Shown one piece after another: positions 51,943-60,375 of a stretch of DNA of 64,000 nt (the stretch's first letter is position 1; the number at the start of each line of letters is the position of its first letter). The position numbers were made by a program, and so were the translations under genes. The stretch lies in assembly GCF_030316765.1 (NCBI RefSeq), contig NZ_JASZYT010000014.1:62001-126000 (forward strand). The letters are read 5' to 3'. The DNA is from Variovorax saccharolyticus. GTDB taxonomy: Bacteria > Pseudomonadota > Gammaproteobacteria > Burkholderiales > Burkholderiaceae_C. The notes beneath the pieces were generated by a model. The model was not told the DNA's origin. It made no database searches and saw nothing but the letters and a program-made list of their open reading frames with translations.

Positions 51943-52935
51943 TTGACCGACAGAAATTTCTCCGCCGACGAGACGAGTACGCTCTCGTACACCAGCGCCA
52001 CGCGCGGCCTGGTGCCGATCCCAGCCTGCGAACGAGGCTTGCCGACAGCAACGGCCACGCAGTACTTCCAGGTTTCCGACCAGCCGATGTCGCTCGAAGG
52101 GCCGGCTTTTGATCGAGCCGGCAACCTCCTGTTTGTCGATCCCTTCGGAGGCCGTGTCATGCGGCTATCCATGGACAAGGGGATTACGACGCTGTACCAG
52201 GAAGATGAGCTTCATCCTACTGGCATCGCTGTCCACAAGGACGGGCGAATCTTCGTGGCGGCACTGGGTAAGCCAAATAGCGGCGGTCTCTTCGAGGCCG
52301 GTTCCGTCATCTCGATCGCTCCGGACGGTGGCGACAGACAAACCATCGTGCCTCCAAAAGCCGGCTACGCTGTCGACGACCTCGTGTTTGACGAGCTCGG
52401 AGGCTTCTACTTCACCGACTTTCGTGGATCGTCGACCGAGCCCACAGGCGGTGTGTACTACGTCGCCCCTGACTCCAGTTCATGCGTCCCTGTTTTGCGT
52501 AACATGTGTGCGGCGAATGGCGTGGCCTTGAGTCCTGACGGCACTGTTCTTTGGGCGACCGAGTTCGCCAACTGCCGCCTTCACCGCGTCGACCTTAGCG
52601 CTCCAGCCAAGCCTGCACGATTTGGTGCGCTGATCCCCTACCATTTTATCGGCATCGCCCCTGATTCAATGCGTACGGATTCAGCAGGGAACGTCTACGT
52701 GGCGATGTACCGACAGGCTCGCATCTTGGTCTTCAGTCCCTACGGCATCCCCATCGGCCAGATTCTGCTTCCTGGCCGCGAAGACAATCATTTCCTCAAG
52801 GTCACGAGCCTCGCGATCGTGCCTGGATCGCGCGACCTGCTAATTGTTGCGCGCGACGAATTGGGCGGACGGGGCGCCATGGTCTTTGCTGCTCGGGGGC
52901 TCGCGCCGGGCTTTCCTATGTTTTCCCATCGATAG
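51943..52935 (+). CDS. SMP-30/gluconolactonase-like (DRP35-type) lactonase
   Basis: A 330-residue six-bladed beta-propeller protein. It has LEGPAFDRAGNLLFVDPFGG, HPTGIAVHKDGRIFVAALGK, YAVDDLVFDELGGFYFTDFR and CAANGVALSPDGTVLWATEF, the Glu, Asp and Asn metal ligands expected for this family. It probably opens a lactone. TTG 51943 is used as start (no ATG nearby); ATG 52087 would remove one blade strand. Same strand as the preceding CoA-transferase. Confidence 0.9.
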   Translation: MTDRNFSADETSTLSYTSATRGLVPIPACERGLPTATATQYFQVSDQPMSLEGPAFDRAGNLLFVDPFGGRVMRLSMDKGITTLYQEDELHPTGIAVHKDGRIFVAALGKPNSGGLFEAGSVISIAPDGGDRQTIVPPKAGYAVDDLVFDELGGFYFTDFRGSSTEPTGGVYYVAPDSSSCVPVLRNMCAANGVALSPDGTVLWATEFANCRLHRVDLSAPAKPARFGALIPYHFIGIAPDSMRTDSAGNVYVAMYRQARILVFSPYGIPIGQILLPGREDNHFLKVTSLAIVPGSRDLLIVARDELGGRGAMVFAARGLAPGFPMFSHR

Positions 52936-53092
52936 GGCACTTACCCGCGCATGGCTTCGCGCACTTCATTGGGTGCGCTGCCACCCTGCCTCACTCTTGA
53001 AGTTGCGCCATCCCGCTGGCCGGGCGCTGCGAACAGCGGCGGTCGGTTGCTTGCGGGCACCTCAATCCGACTTGAGCCGCCCTTTCCCATAA

Positions 53093-53106
53093 GGTTAACC
53101 GTTGAC
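53093..53106 (+). promoter_or_regulatory. Recurring 14-bp motif, copy 2 (GGTTAACCGTTGAC)
   Basis: GGTTAACCGTTGAC lies 76 bases upstream of the SDR at 53182 and is followed by an AT-rich patch. It matches the copies at 36686, 54180, 60210 and 60309. A promoter-proximal operator is inferred. Confidence 0.5.
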
Positions 53107-53181
53107 TTATTTCCGGCAGAAAGCTAATGTTCAACCTCTGAAAGGCGCATCCGCGCTTGACAAGCACTCCTGCCACACACA

Positions 53182-53910
53182 ATGAAGCGATCCAATGTTT
53201 GCGTTATCACGGGCGCCAGTACCGGCATCGGCCAAGCCATTGCGCAGGCACTCTTGGCCAGCGGGCGCCACGTCGTCAATCTGGACTTTCAACGGCCCGA
53301 ATGGGCTCACCCACTCATGCAGTCTGTGCAGGTGGACCTCAGCTCTGAGGCCGAAGTTGAGAGTTGCGCTCGAACCATCGCGGCCGATTCCGAGGTGACA
53401 GGCCTGGTGAACAACGCAGGAACCAGCAGGCCGGGAACAGTGGACGACCAGAGCGCACAGGACCTCGACCACGTTGTCGCACTTCATCTACGAGCACCGC
53501 TCCAGCTGACGCAGGCGTTTCTGCCAACGCTGCGATCGTGCGGACATGGGCGTATTGTCAACGTTTCTTCCAGGGCTGCGCTCGGAATGCGCAACCGGCT
53601 TGCCTATTCCACCTCGAAGGCGGGCCTGATCGGAATGACACGGACTATGGCACTTGAGTTGGGCCGCGAAGGCATCACAGTCAACGTCGTCGCTCCGGGC
53701 CCGATCGCAACGCCGCTCTTCAAGCACAACCATCCCGAGGGCTCTGAAAGCGCTCAGCGCATCCTTCAGAGCATTGTCGTCGGAAAGATGGGGGTGCCTG
53801 ATGATGTCGCCAGGGCGGTTCTTTTCTTCCTCGCGCCCGAGAACGGCTTCGTCACTGGACAAGTCCTCTACGTGTGCGGCGGTACCACCCTCGGCAGTGC
53901 GCCCGTCTAG
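53182..53910 (+). CDS. Short-chain dehydrogenase/reductase
   Basis: A 242-residue classical SDR: TGASTGIG cofactor loop, NNAGTS, catalytic Ser in NVSSRAA and Tyr-Lys in LAYSTSKAG, and an Asp (VNLDF) at the NAD-selecting position. C-terminal VTGQVLYVCGGTTLG is the usual substrate-loop end. It is the first gene after the motif copy at 53093, and is separated by 369 bases from the next Bug gene. Confidence 0.92.
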   Translation: MKRSNVCVITGASTGIGQAIAQALLASGRHVVNLDFQRPEWAHPLMQSVQVDLSSEAEVESCARTIAADSEVTGLVNNAGTSRPGTVDDQSAQDLDHVVALHLRAPLQLTQAFLPTLRSCGHGRIVNVSSRAALGMRNRLAYSTSKAGLIGMTRTMALELGREGITVNVVAPGPIATPLFKHNHPEGSESAQRILQSIVVGKMGVPDDVARAVLFFLAPENGFVTGQVLYVCGGTTLGSAPV

Positions 53911-54279
53911 GACCCGGCAGTCACACAGAACTGGCGGAACAACGACTGCCCGATTCTTCGGCCAGCGCAAATTGCTGTCGCGAGGCGGCCGTGCCTGCAT
54001 TGGGCCCGGTCATCGCGCTCCTGTTGCTTCAGGGCCGCTTCCCCGTGGCCCTCTCGTTCACCGACGCTGCCGCCCCCCGGGTTTGCTGCATGCGTTTGAC
54101 AACAGCCGCGCCACACAGCCTGCAAGAACTCATGGCTCCATAGGGAATACCCCTCTGATGCGGCCTTGAATGTCCTAACGTTAACGGTTAACCTATGAAT
54201 GAATGAGAGGCCGTTGCGCCAACTTTGCACCGTTCTCATTCCTTGGCCAGGATGGCCTTCATTCAGCGAGGGAAGTTCC
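53911..54279. other. Intergenic region with a shared motif
   Basis: Between the SDR stop and the Bug receptor start no family-like gene is seen. The last 100 bases contain copy 3 of the recurring motif and presumably the promoter of the Bug receptor gene. Confidence 0.5.
54180..54193 (-). promoter_or_regulatory. Recurring 14-bp motif, copy 3 (GGTTAACCGTTAAC on minus strand)
   Basis: The plus strand reads GTTAACGGTTAACC, the exact reverse complement of the consensus. It consists of two GTTAAC palindromes separated by one base. It lies 87 bases upstream of the Bug receptor start at 54280. This is the best-matching copy. Confidence 0.5.
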
Positions 54280-55251
54280 ATGAACCGTTCCACATTTCTG
54301 CGCACCATGATCGCGAGCGCATTGACCGTCTCGTCCGCTGCCTTTGCGCAGTCGTACCCAGACAAGTCGAAGCCGATCAGGTTGCTTTTCCCGTTTCCCG
54401 TCGGCACGTCGACCGACGTGATGGCCAGAGCGATCGCACGCGGCATGCTGGAAGGGTCCGGCGTGAACGTGTTCGTCGAGTCCAAGGCGGGTGGCGAGGG
54501 AGTCATCGGAGCGCAGGCGGCGAAGGCCGCGGCCCCCGACGGTTACACGTTCTTCGTGACATCCCTGTCGACGCAGGTGCTGAACCCCCATATGCTCGCC
54601 GCCCTGCCGTACGACCCGCTGGCGGATTTCACTCCGCTGGCCGGCGTCGCACTGACGCCATTGATGGTGAACGTCTCTAGTTCGTCGAACTACAAGAGCA
54701 TGCAGGACCTGCTCAGCGCGGCTCGGCAGAACCCGAACAAGCTCACCTTCGGGGCAGGCTCGACGTTCATTCGACTGGTCACCGAGACCTTGCTCAAATC
54801 GGCCGGCATCCAGGCCCTTGTGGTTCCCTATCGCAACATCAACGATTCCTTGATCGCCGTCGCTGCCGGCCAGATCGACGTGTCGCTAGTGGATCCATCG
54901 ACAGCTGCACCGTTCTACCAAAAGGGCATCCGCCCCCTCGCGACGACCGGAGCGACCAGGGCTTCGGCACACCAGACCGTCCCGACGCTCAAGGAAGGCG
55001 CCCTCCCCGGCTTCGAGGCGGTTGGATGGTTTGCCGCCTATGTTCCGGCGAAGACCCCGCCGGAAGTTTCAGCGGCGCTCCAGGACATGCTTCAGAAGGC
55101 CCTGAAGACGAAGTACATGCAAGACGTCTACTCGAACTTCGGCCTGGAGCCCCTCAATCTGGTCGGCGAAGAACTTGCAAAGTTTCAGCGATCTGAGTAC
55201 GAGAAGTGGGGACAAGCCGTCAAGGCCGCCAACCTCTCGCCCGCCAAGTAG
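54280..55251 (+). CDS. Bug-family (TctC-like) periplasmic solute receptor
   Basis: A 323-residue receptor starting MNRSTFLRTMIASALTVSSA at ATG 54280, with GAGGGAAG about 5 bases upstream and signal cleavage near AFAQ. The mature part has IRLLFPFPVGTSTDVMARAI, VESKAGGEGVIGAQAAKAA, TFGAGSTFIRLVTE and VPTLKEGALPGFE. The first loop carries SKAGGEG instead of the common NRPGAGG, so its ligand pocket may differ from the other four receptors. A zinc alcohol dehydrogenase follows. Confidence 0.93.
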   Translation: MNRSTFLRTMIASALTVSSAAFAQSYPDKSKPIRLLFPFPVGTSTDVMARAIARGMLEGSGVNVFVESKAGGEGVIGAQAAKAAAPDGYTFFVTSLSTQVLNPHMLAALPYDPLADFTPLAGVALTPLMVNVSSSSNYKSMQDLLSAARQNPNKLTFGAGSTFIRLVTETLLKSAGIQALVVPYRNINDSLIAVAAGQIDVSLVDPSTAAPFYQKGIRPLATTGATRASAHQTVPTLKEGALPGFEAVGWFAAYVPAKTPPEVSAALQDMLQKALKTKYMQDVYSNFGLEPLNLVGEELAKFQRSEYEKWGQAVKAANLSPAK

Positions 55252-55366
55252 CTTTCGATTCGCAAGAGCCGGCGCGCTGGTCGACTTTGAGGCTTGTATC
55301 AACTGGCCCGTCTTCCTCAAGCCCGCTGCCTGCGCCCCCAAGAACTTCTTGCCATGGAGAACACAG

Positions 55367-56503
55367 ATGCGAATGACCGCCGCCGTGATGTACGAGCAGG
55401 GACTGCCAACCCCTTTTTCAACCTCGCAACCATTCCGCATTGAAGAGGTTGAGCTTGATCCGCCGGGCCCCGGCGAAGTGCTCGCGGAAGTCAGGGCCGC
55501 AGGCCTTTGTCACTCCGACTTGTCTGTGTTGGAGGGATTGAGGAAGCGACCGCTGCCCATAGTCGGAGGCCATGAAGGTGCCGGCATCGTGCGAGAAGTG
55601 GGCGCTGGAGTGACCGGACTTAAGCCCGGCGATCACGTGGCATTGGCTGGGGTCGCCGGTTGCGGCAGTTGCCGCGCGTGCCTGGCAGGTCGCCCAGGGC
55701 TTTGTCAAGCGGTCAGCCAATCCCGGGCGGAGGGACTGCTCGCGACCGGTTCGCGCCGTCTACACCTGACCGGCGGCGGGCGCCTGAACCACTACAGCGG
55801 CATTTCGGTCTTCGCTCAGTACGCGGTCGTCGCGCCTCGATCCCTCGTCAAGATCGACCCGACGGTTCCATTCGACGTTGCTGCATTGTTCGGCTGCGCC
55901 GTCGTGACCGGTGCCGGCGCCGTATTCAACAGTGCCAAGGTCAAGCCGGGCGCTACGGTCGCTGTCATCGGTCTTGGCGGCGTCGGACTGACGACGGTCA
56001 TGGCCGCGGCCGAGGCCGGGGCGTCGCGGATCATCGGTCTGGACGTCCTTCCCGGAAAGTTCGATCTGGCGCGAGCGGTGGGCGCTACCGACTGCTTCGA
56101 CCCGCGAGAACCCGATGCAGTACAACACATTCTTGATCTCACCGATGGCGGCGTCGATCACGCCTTCGAGGTTTCCGGCAACCTCGCTGCCCTTGACCTG
56201 GCGCAGGCAATCACTGCACGAGGCGGGGAAGTCGTCGGCGTAGGCGTGGGCCGCACCGCCGCCACGTTCACGGTTGCCCACCTGCCCTGGGTCGCAGAAG
56301 AGCGCGTCCTGAGAGGCTCGTTCATGGGCGGAGGGGTTCCCCAACAAGACATCCCCAGGTACGTCGACCTGTACTTGCGTGGTCGACTTCCAGTGGACAA
56401 GTTGCGCAGCGAGCACATAGGGTTCAACCGGCTGAACGAGGGATTCGATCTACTCCAAAGCGGCGCCATCGTGCGGCAGATTCTGCTGCCTCACGGGGGA
56501 TGA
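55367..56503 (+). CDS. Zinc-dependent alcohol dehydrogenase (class III/NAD-linked MDR type)
   Basis: A 378-residue MDR enzyme. Catalytic zinc ligands in AAGLCHSDLSVLEG and GGHEGAGIV. The structural zinc set is CGSCRACLAGRPGLC. The nucleotide fold is VAVIGLGGVGLTTVMAAAEA with Asp in GLDVL indicating NAD. ATG 55367 (MRMTAAVMYE) is preceded by GGAGA. It lies between two Bug receptors and would oxidise a primary or hydroxylated alcohol intermediate. Confidence 0.93.
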   Translation: MRMTAAVMYEQGLPTPFSTSQPFRIEEVELDPPGPGEVLAEVRAAGLCHSDLSVLEGLRKRPLPIVGGHEGAGIVREVGAGVTGLKPGDHVALAGVAGCGSCRACLAGRPGLCQAVSQSRAEGLLATGSRRLHLTGGGRLNHYSGISVFAQYAVVAPRSLVKIDPTVPFDVAALFGCAVVTGAGAVFNSAKVKPGATVAVIGLGGVGLTTVMAAAEAGASRIIGLDVLPGKFDLARAVGATDCFDPREPDAVQHILDLTDGGVDHAFEVSGNLAALDLAQAITARGGEVVGVGVGRTAATFTVAHLPWVAEERVLRGSFMGGGVPQQDIPRYVDLYLRGRLPVDKLRSEHIGFNRLNEGFDLLQSGAIVRQILLPHGG

Positions 56504-56581
56504 AGTATCTCGACGCCATCCATCGCTTCGATCAGATTGCTGGAACGCATCCATTCCGGCACACCTCGACCTCTGTTCAAC

Positions 56582-57550
56582 ATGAACATAATCTGCGCTT
56601 CTCTTCTTGCTTTCGTGACACAACTCGGCGCTTCGACCGGCGCCCTGGCGCAGCAACCCGTCATGCCGCCACTAATCAAGATCATTGTTCCATTCGGTCC
56701 GGGCGCCAGTACGGACGTCTTCGCTCGCGCGGTCGCGTCCCAGTTGGGACCGCGGCTCAATACCACTGTCATCGTAGAAAACCGTCCAGGCGGCTCGACG
56801 TTGATCGGCGCGGCAGCCGTGGCCAAAGGCCCCCGTGATGGCTCCATGCTCCTGCTTACGACGCCAAGCACTGTCACAGCGGCCGCGACGGTCCGACACG
56901 TGCCGTTCAACATGAGCACAGATCTGGTCCCCGTTTCGATGCTGGGCGAAGGTCCGATGGTCGTCGCGGTCTCGGCAAAGTCCGCATTCAAGACTCCAGC
57001 AGCGCTCATTGCCGCGGCCCGTGCGAAGCCTGGCAGCGTGACCTATGGGACATCAGGTAGCGGCACGCTCGCACACCTGTCGTTCGAGTTGCTAGCGGAC
57101 GCGGGCGCAATCGAGATGCAGCACATTCCGTACAAGGGAGCGTCGTTCGGACTGGTCGATCTTGCATCCGGGACCATTGACATGATGGTCGCCAACTATT
57201 CGACATTCGCGGCGCAGATCAAGGCCGGCCTCGTGCTTCCTCTTGGAGTTACCTCACGGCACGCGAGCTCGGCCTTCCCCACTCTTCCGCCCATGGCGTC
57301 TGTCGCACCAGGATTCGCGGTGGACATCTGGGCGACTGTCTTTGCCGCCGGCGGCACTCCTCTACCGATTCTGCAGCGCCTCAACGCGGAAATTAACGAG
57401 ATCGCGCTAAGCAGGGAGATGCGCGCCCTCATGGCCACCGACAGCCAAGCGCCAATGGTTCTCGGGCTGGCGGATCTTCGCTATCACATCAACGACAACT
57501 ACGCGACGTGGAAGAGGTTGGCCGCGGCAAAGAAGATCGTCGCCGAATGA
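56582..57550 (+). CDS. Bug-family (TctC-like) periplasmic solute receptor
   Basis: A 322-residue receptor starting MNIICASLLAFVTQLGASTG with cleavage near GALAQ. The mature part has IKIIVPFGPGASTDVFARAV, IVENRPGGSTLIGAAAVA, YGTSGSGTLAHLS and IPYKGASFGLVDLAS. Its stop overlaps the SDR start by ATGA, so receptor and dehydrogenase are coupled, which supports a common substrate. Confidence 0.93.
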   Translation: MNIICASLLAFVTQLGASTGALAQQPVMPPLIKIIVPFGPGASTDVFARAVASQLGPRLNTTVIVENRPGGSTLIGAAAVAKGPRDGSMLLLTTPSTVTAAATVRHVPFNMSTDLVPVSMLGEGPMVVAVSAKSAFKTPAALIAAARAKPGSVTYGTSGSGTLAHLSFELLADAGAIEMQHIPYKGASFGLVDLASGTIDMMVANYSTFAAQIKAGLVLPLGVTSRHASSAFPTLPPMASVAPGFAVDIWATVFAAGGTPLPILQRLNAEINEIALSREMRALMATDSQAPMVLGLADLRYHINDNYATWKRLAAAKKIVAE

Positions 57551-58374
57551 ACGCAGCCGCGGACAACAGCAGAACAGACGACGCGGCGCTGAGCTGGCTG
57601 GGTCTGGAAGGTTTGACATGTGTGGTCACCGGGGCGGCAAGTGGCATTGGCGCCCAGACCGCTCGGCAGTTCGCCATGGCGGGTGCTGCCGTTGCAGTTG
57701 TTGACCGGGATGTACGCGGCGCGCGCGCAGTTGCCGCAGAGATCGAGGCAAGTGGCGGGCGGGCGATTGCTCAAATGTGCGACGTGTCTCGGCCCGCCTC
57801 GATCGAGGAAGCAGGCGCCGAAGTGATAAATCGACTGGGGCCGTGCGCGGTCCTGGTCAACAACGCTGCAGTCACAGGTGCAGGCGATCTGCTGGATCTA
57901 GATGTCGGTGCGTGGAACGATGTTCTGGCCGTCAATCTCACGGGAACTCTGCATTGCGCACGCGTCTTCGGACGACAGATGATTCGGCGCGGAGGCGGAA
58001 GCATGATTCACGTCGGGTCGATCTCCGGAGTTCAGCCGCAGCCCGGTGGTGGCGCGTACAGCGTCAGCAAGGCCGGGTTGAGCATGTTGTCTCGACAGCT
58101 CGCCACTGAACTTGGCGAGCATCGGATCCGCAGCAATGCAGTTTGCCCGGCGATGGTGGTCACCCCGCTAAGCGAAAACCTTTACACAGACCCTCAGGTG
58201 CGAAAGCGACGCGAGCAGCTCATCCCCTGCGGACGCATCGGGACAGCAGAAGACATCGCGAACACGATTCTGTTCCTCGCGAGCGACCGCTCCGGCTACC
58301 TAAATGGGCAAATCATCGTGCTTGACGGAGGCCTGAGCCAGGCTTACCACCAATTCATTCCGCGATCCGAGTAA
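57547..58374 (+). CDS. Short-chain dehydrogenase/reductase
   Basis: A 275-residue SDR starting MNAAADNSRTDDAALSWLGL at ATG 57547 in an ATGA overlap with the Bug gene. Cofactor loop TGAASGIG, NAD-selecting Asp (VVDRD), NNAAVTG, and Tyr-Lys in GAYSVSKAG. It is a close relative of the SDR at 42181, including the unusual SWLGL N-terminal segment and a C-terminal FIPR/IVPR end. The second SDR follows 22 bases later. Confidence 0.93.
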   Translation: MNAAADNSRTDDAALSWLGLEGLTCVVTGAASGIGAQTARQFAMAGAAVAVVDRDVRGARAVAAEIEASGGRAIAQMCDVSRPASIEEAGAEVINRLGPCAVLVNNAAVTGAGDLLDLDVGAWNDVLAVNLTGTLHCARVFGRQMIRRGGGSMIHVGSISGVQPQPGGGAYSVSKAGLSMLSRQLATELGEHRIRSNAVCPAMVVTPLSENLYTDPQVRKRREQLIPCGRIGTAEDIANTILFLASDRSGYLNGQIIVLDGGLSQAYHQFIPRSE

Positions 58375-58395
58375 CCAGAAGGAAGGAACAGCGTC

Positions 58396-59148
58396 ATGCG
58401 AGGACTCAAGGACCGTGTCGCCATCGTCACTGGCGCCGCATCCGGCATTGGCAAGGCGATAGCCGAGAGATTGGTCGAGGAAGGCTGCCGTGTCATCGGC
58501 GCAGATCGAGAGGCGATGGCCACCACCCGGTCAGACGAACGGACAATCGACCATGTTCAAGCCGACGTGACATCCGACGCCGACAGAAAAAGGCTGGTGT
58601 CCTATTGCTCGGATGTGCATCGACGCATCGATGTCCTAGTCAACTGCGCCGGTATCGCGAGGGGTCATCGGGTTGACGAAACAAGCGCTGAAGAGTGGCG
58701 CCGCTATCTGGGAGTCAACCTCGAAGCCGTCTTTGCACTGTCACAGGAGGCGCTCCCAGCCCTCCTGCGGTCGACAGGATGCATCGTAAACATCAGCTCC
58801 GTTTTGGCGATCACAGGCATGGTCAACAGGTCAGCCTATTCTGCCTCCAAGGCGGGGATCCTGGGGTTGACGCGGCAGATGGCCGCCGACTATGGCCCTC
58901 GCGGCGTGCGCATCAATGCGGTGGCTCCGGGGACCATCGTTACGCCCCTAACCGAGGGCGCGCTGATTCCCGGCAGCTGGTACCACAACGCGATGATTCG
59001 GACGACGCCACTGGGACGGGCCGGCACGCCGGATGAAGTCGCGTCGAGCGTTGCATTCCTGTGCTCGGCCGATGCATCGTTCGTCCACGGCGAGGTCCTG
59101 GTGGTGGACGGCGGTTGGACTTCGACCCGCTACCACCCTCCTGAGTGA
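58396..59148 (+). CDS. Short-chain dehydrogenase/reductase
   Basis: A 250-residue SDR: MRGLKDRVAIVTGAASGIGK, NCAGIARG, catalytic Ser in NISSVLA and Tyr-Lys in SAYSASKAG. It has a typical length and C-terminal VHGEVLVVDGGW. AGGAAGGAA lies about 10 bases upstream of ATG 58396. Tandem with the preceding SDR, it may carry out a second oxidation or act on the opposite stereoisomer. It is convergent with the amidohydrolase at 59155, with 6 bases between the stops. Confidence 0.92.
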   Translation: MRGLKDRVAIVTGAASGIGKAIAERLVEEGCRVIGADREAMATTRSDERTIDHVQADVTSDADRKRLVSYCSDVHRRIDVLVNCAGIARGHRVDETSAEEWRRYLGVNLEAVFALSQEALPALLRSTGCIVNISSVLAITGMVNRSAYSASKAGILGLTRQMAADYGPRGVRINAVAPGTIVTPLTEGALIPGSWYHNAMIRTTPLGRAGTPDEVASSVAFLCSADASFVHGEVLVVDGGWTSTRYHPPE

Positions 59149-59154
59149 CGAGCG

Positions 59155-60147
59155 TCACTCGATGCCGTAGACGCGTCCTGCCGTACCGGAGAACAGCGCC
59201 TCCTTTTCGGTCCTCGAGTAGTCAGCAGCCACCAACTTAAGGGCGTTCCAGATGGTCCGGTAGCTCCCCGCCACGCGATCGACAGGAAAGTTACTTTCGA
59301 ACATGCAACGATGCGCTCCAAAGGCTTCGATACAGCATTCGATGTAGGGGCTCCATAGCGCTGCCAACTCATCTGCCGTGGCAGGCGCCGCGCGTCGATC
59401 GAATCCAAACCCGCAGGGACGAGGTGCCAGCCCCCCCAGTTTCATGAGTGTATTCGGCCGCTGCGCCACGGCTAGCACCTTCGACTTCCAATCACCGAAG
59501 GTTTCAGGTCGGTCATAGGCCGCTACACCCAAAAGACCACCGCAGTGGTTGACCACGATCTGAGTGTCGGGGAAGGCGTCCGCCAGGCTGCAGAGTTCAG
59601 GAAGTTGCGGATGGTACTGCCACGCGTCGTACACGAGTTCGCGTGCCGCCAGCCGCGCAAACCCCGCGCGGAATCGGGTATCCAACAGCAAACCCTTCGG
59701 CGCATAAGGACGCACGCCCAGATTGATCGAAGGATCGGCATCCCAGCTTGCTGCGCCGCGAATGCCCTTGAACCTAGCCCCGCTGGCCGCCTCGAGGGCG
59801 TCAAGCACCATTTCGACATCGCTTCCAAGCGTGAGATCCGCAGCTCCCACGAAGCCGGCGCAAATCCGGGTGGGTCCGAACAAGCCGCTTTCGCTCATGG
59901 CAGCCATGCCGGTTGCGAACTCGGCCTCACCTACCGGCCGCAAAGCCGGCACGCCACTCCTTCGGTACATGGCACCGCATTCAACGTACACGGTGGCCAG
60001 AACACGGTGGCCAGATGACAAATCGCCAGCGAACTCCTCCACGAGGTAGCGACCGTCAGCCCGGAGCCAGAGGTGGTGGTGGCTGTCGACGATCGGCAGC
60101 TCCGGCTCAACGATCTCTTCACTGTCGTGCGGTCGGATTGATGTCAC
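59155..60147 (-). CDS. Amidohydrolase-family (TIM-barrel) hydrolase
   Basis: A 330-residue metal-dependent hydrolase: LPIVDSHHHLWLRADGRY at the N-terminus, GFVGAADLTLGSDVEMVL, IVVNHCGGLLG, MKLGGLAPRPCGFGF and RCMFESNFPVDR. It shares the ADLTLGS, NH.GG.LGV and MFESNFPVDR blocks with the gene at 44574, so the two are paralogues; this one lacks the N-terminal 40-residue extension. It is divergent from the acyl-CoA dehydrogenase with two copies of the recurring motif between them. Confidence 0.91.
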   Translation of the reverse strand: MTSIRPHDSEEIVEPELPIVDSHHHLWLRADGRYLVEEFAGDLSSGHRVLATVYVECGAMYRRSGVPALRPVGEAEFATGMAAMSESGLFGPTRICAGFVGAADLTLGSDVEMVLDALEAASGARFKGIRGAASWDADPSINLGVRPYAPKGLLLDTRFRAGFARLAARELVYDAWQYHPQLPELCSLADAFPDTQIVVNHCGGLLGVAAYDRPETFGDWKSKVLAVAQRPNTLMKLGGLAPRPCGFGFDRRAAPATADELAALWSPYIECCIEAFGAHRCMFESNFPVDRVAGSYRTIWNALKLVAADYSRTEKEALFSGTAGRVYGIE

Positions 60148-60209
60148 TGATGCAGCTCCATGCGGTTCAGCATAAGAGTAGCAGCAAGATCAGGCTGAAA
60201 CAATGCTAC

Positions 60210-60223
60210 GGCAAACCGTTAAC
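60210..60223 (+). promoter_or_regulatory. Recurring 14-bp motif, copy 4 (GGCAAACCGTTAAC)
   Basis: GGCAAACCGTTAAC differs from the consensus at two bases in its left part and keeps AACCGTTAAC. It lies 63 bases upstream of the amidohydrolase start (minus) in the divergent gap shared with the acyl-CoA dehydrogenase. Confidence 0.42.
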
Positions 60224-60308
60224 CTTGTATCGCCATACGGACGATCAGGGGCATCAAACGTCTCTTTTTTCATTTATACAAACGAGGGATGAACCCAACA
60301 TTTTCTTT

Positions 60309-60322
60309 GGTTAACCATTGAC
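60309..60322 (+). promoter_or_regulatory. Recurring 14-bp motif, copy 5 (GGTTAACCATTGAC)
   Basis: GGTTAACCATTGAC lies 54 bases upstream of the acyl-CoA dehydrogenase start. It is flanked as TTTGGTTAACCA, giving a palindromic TGGTTAACCA core. Its placement just ahead of a catabolic operon suggests an operator. Confidence 0.5.
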
Positions 60323-60375
60323 GCATTTCGATCGCAAGCTTATCATTGCTGCACGGATTCAACGGAGACCCCAAA

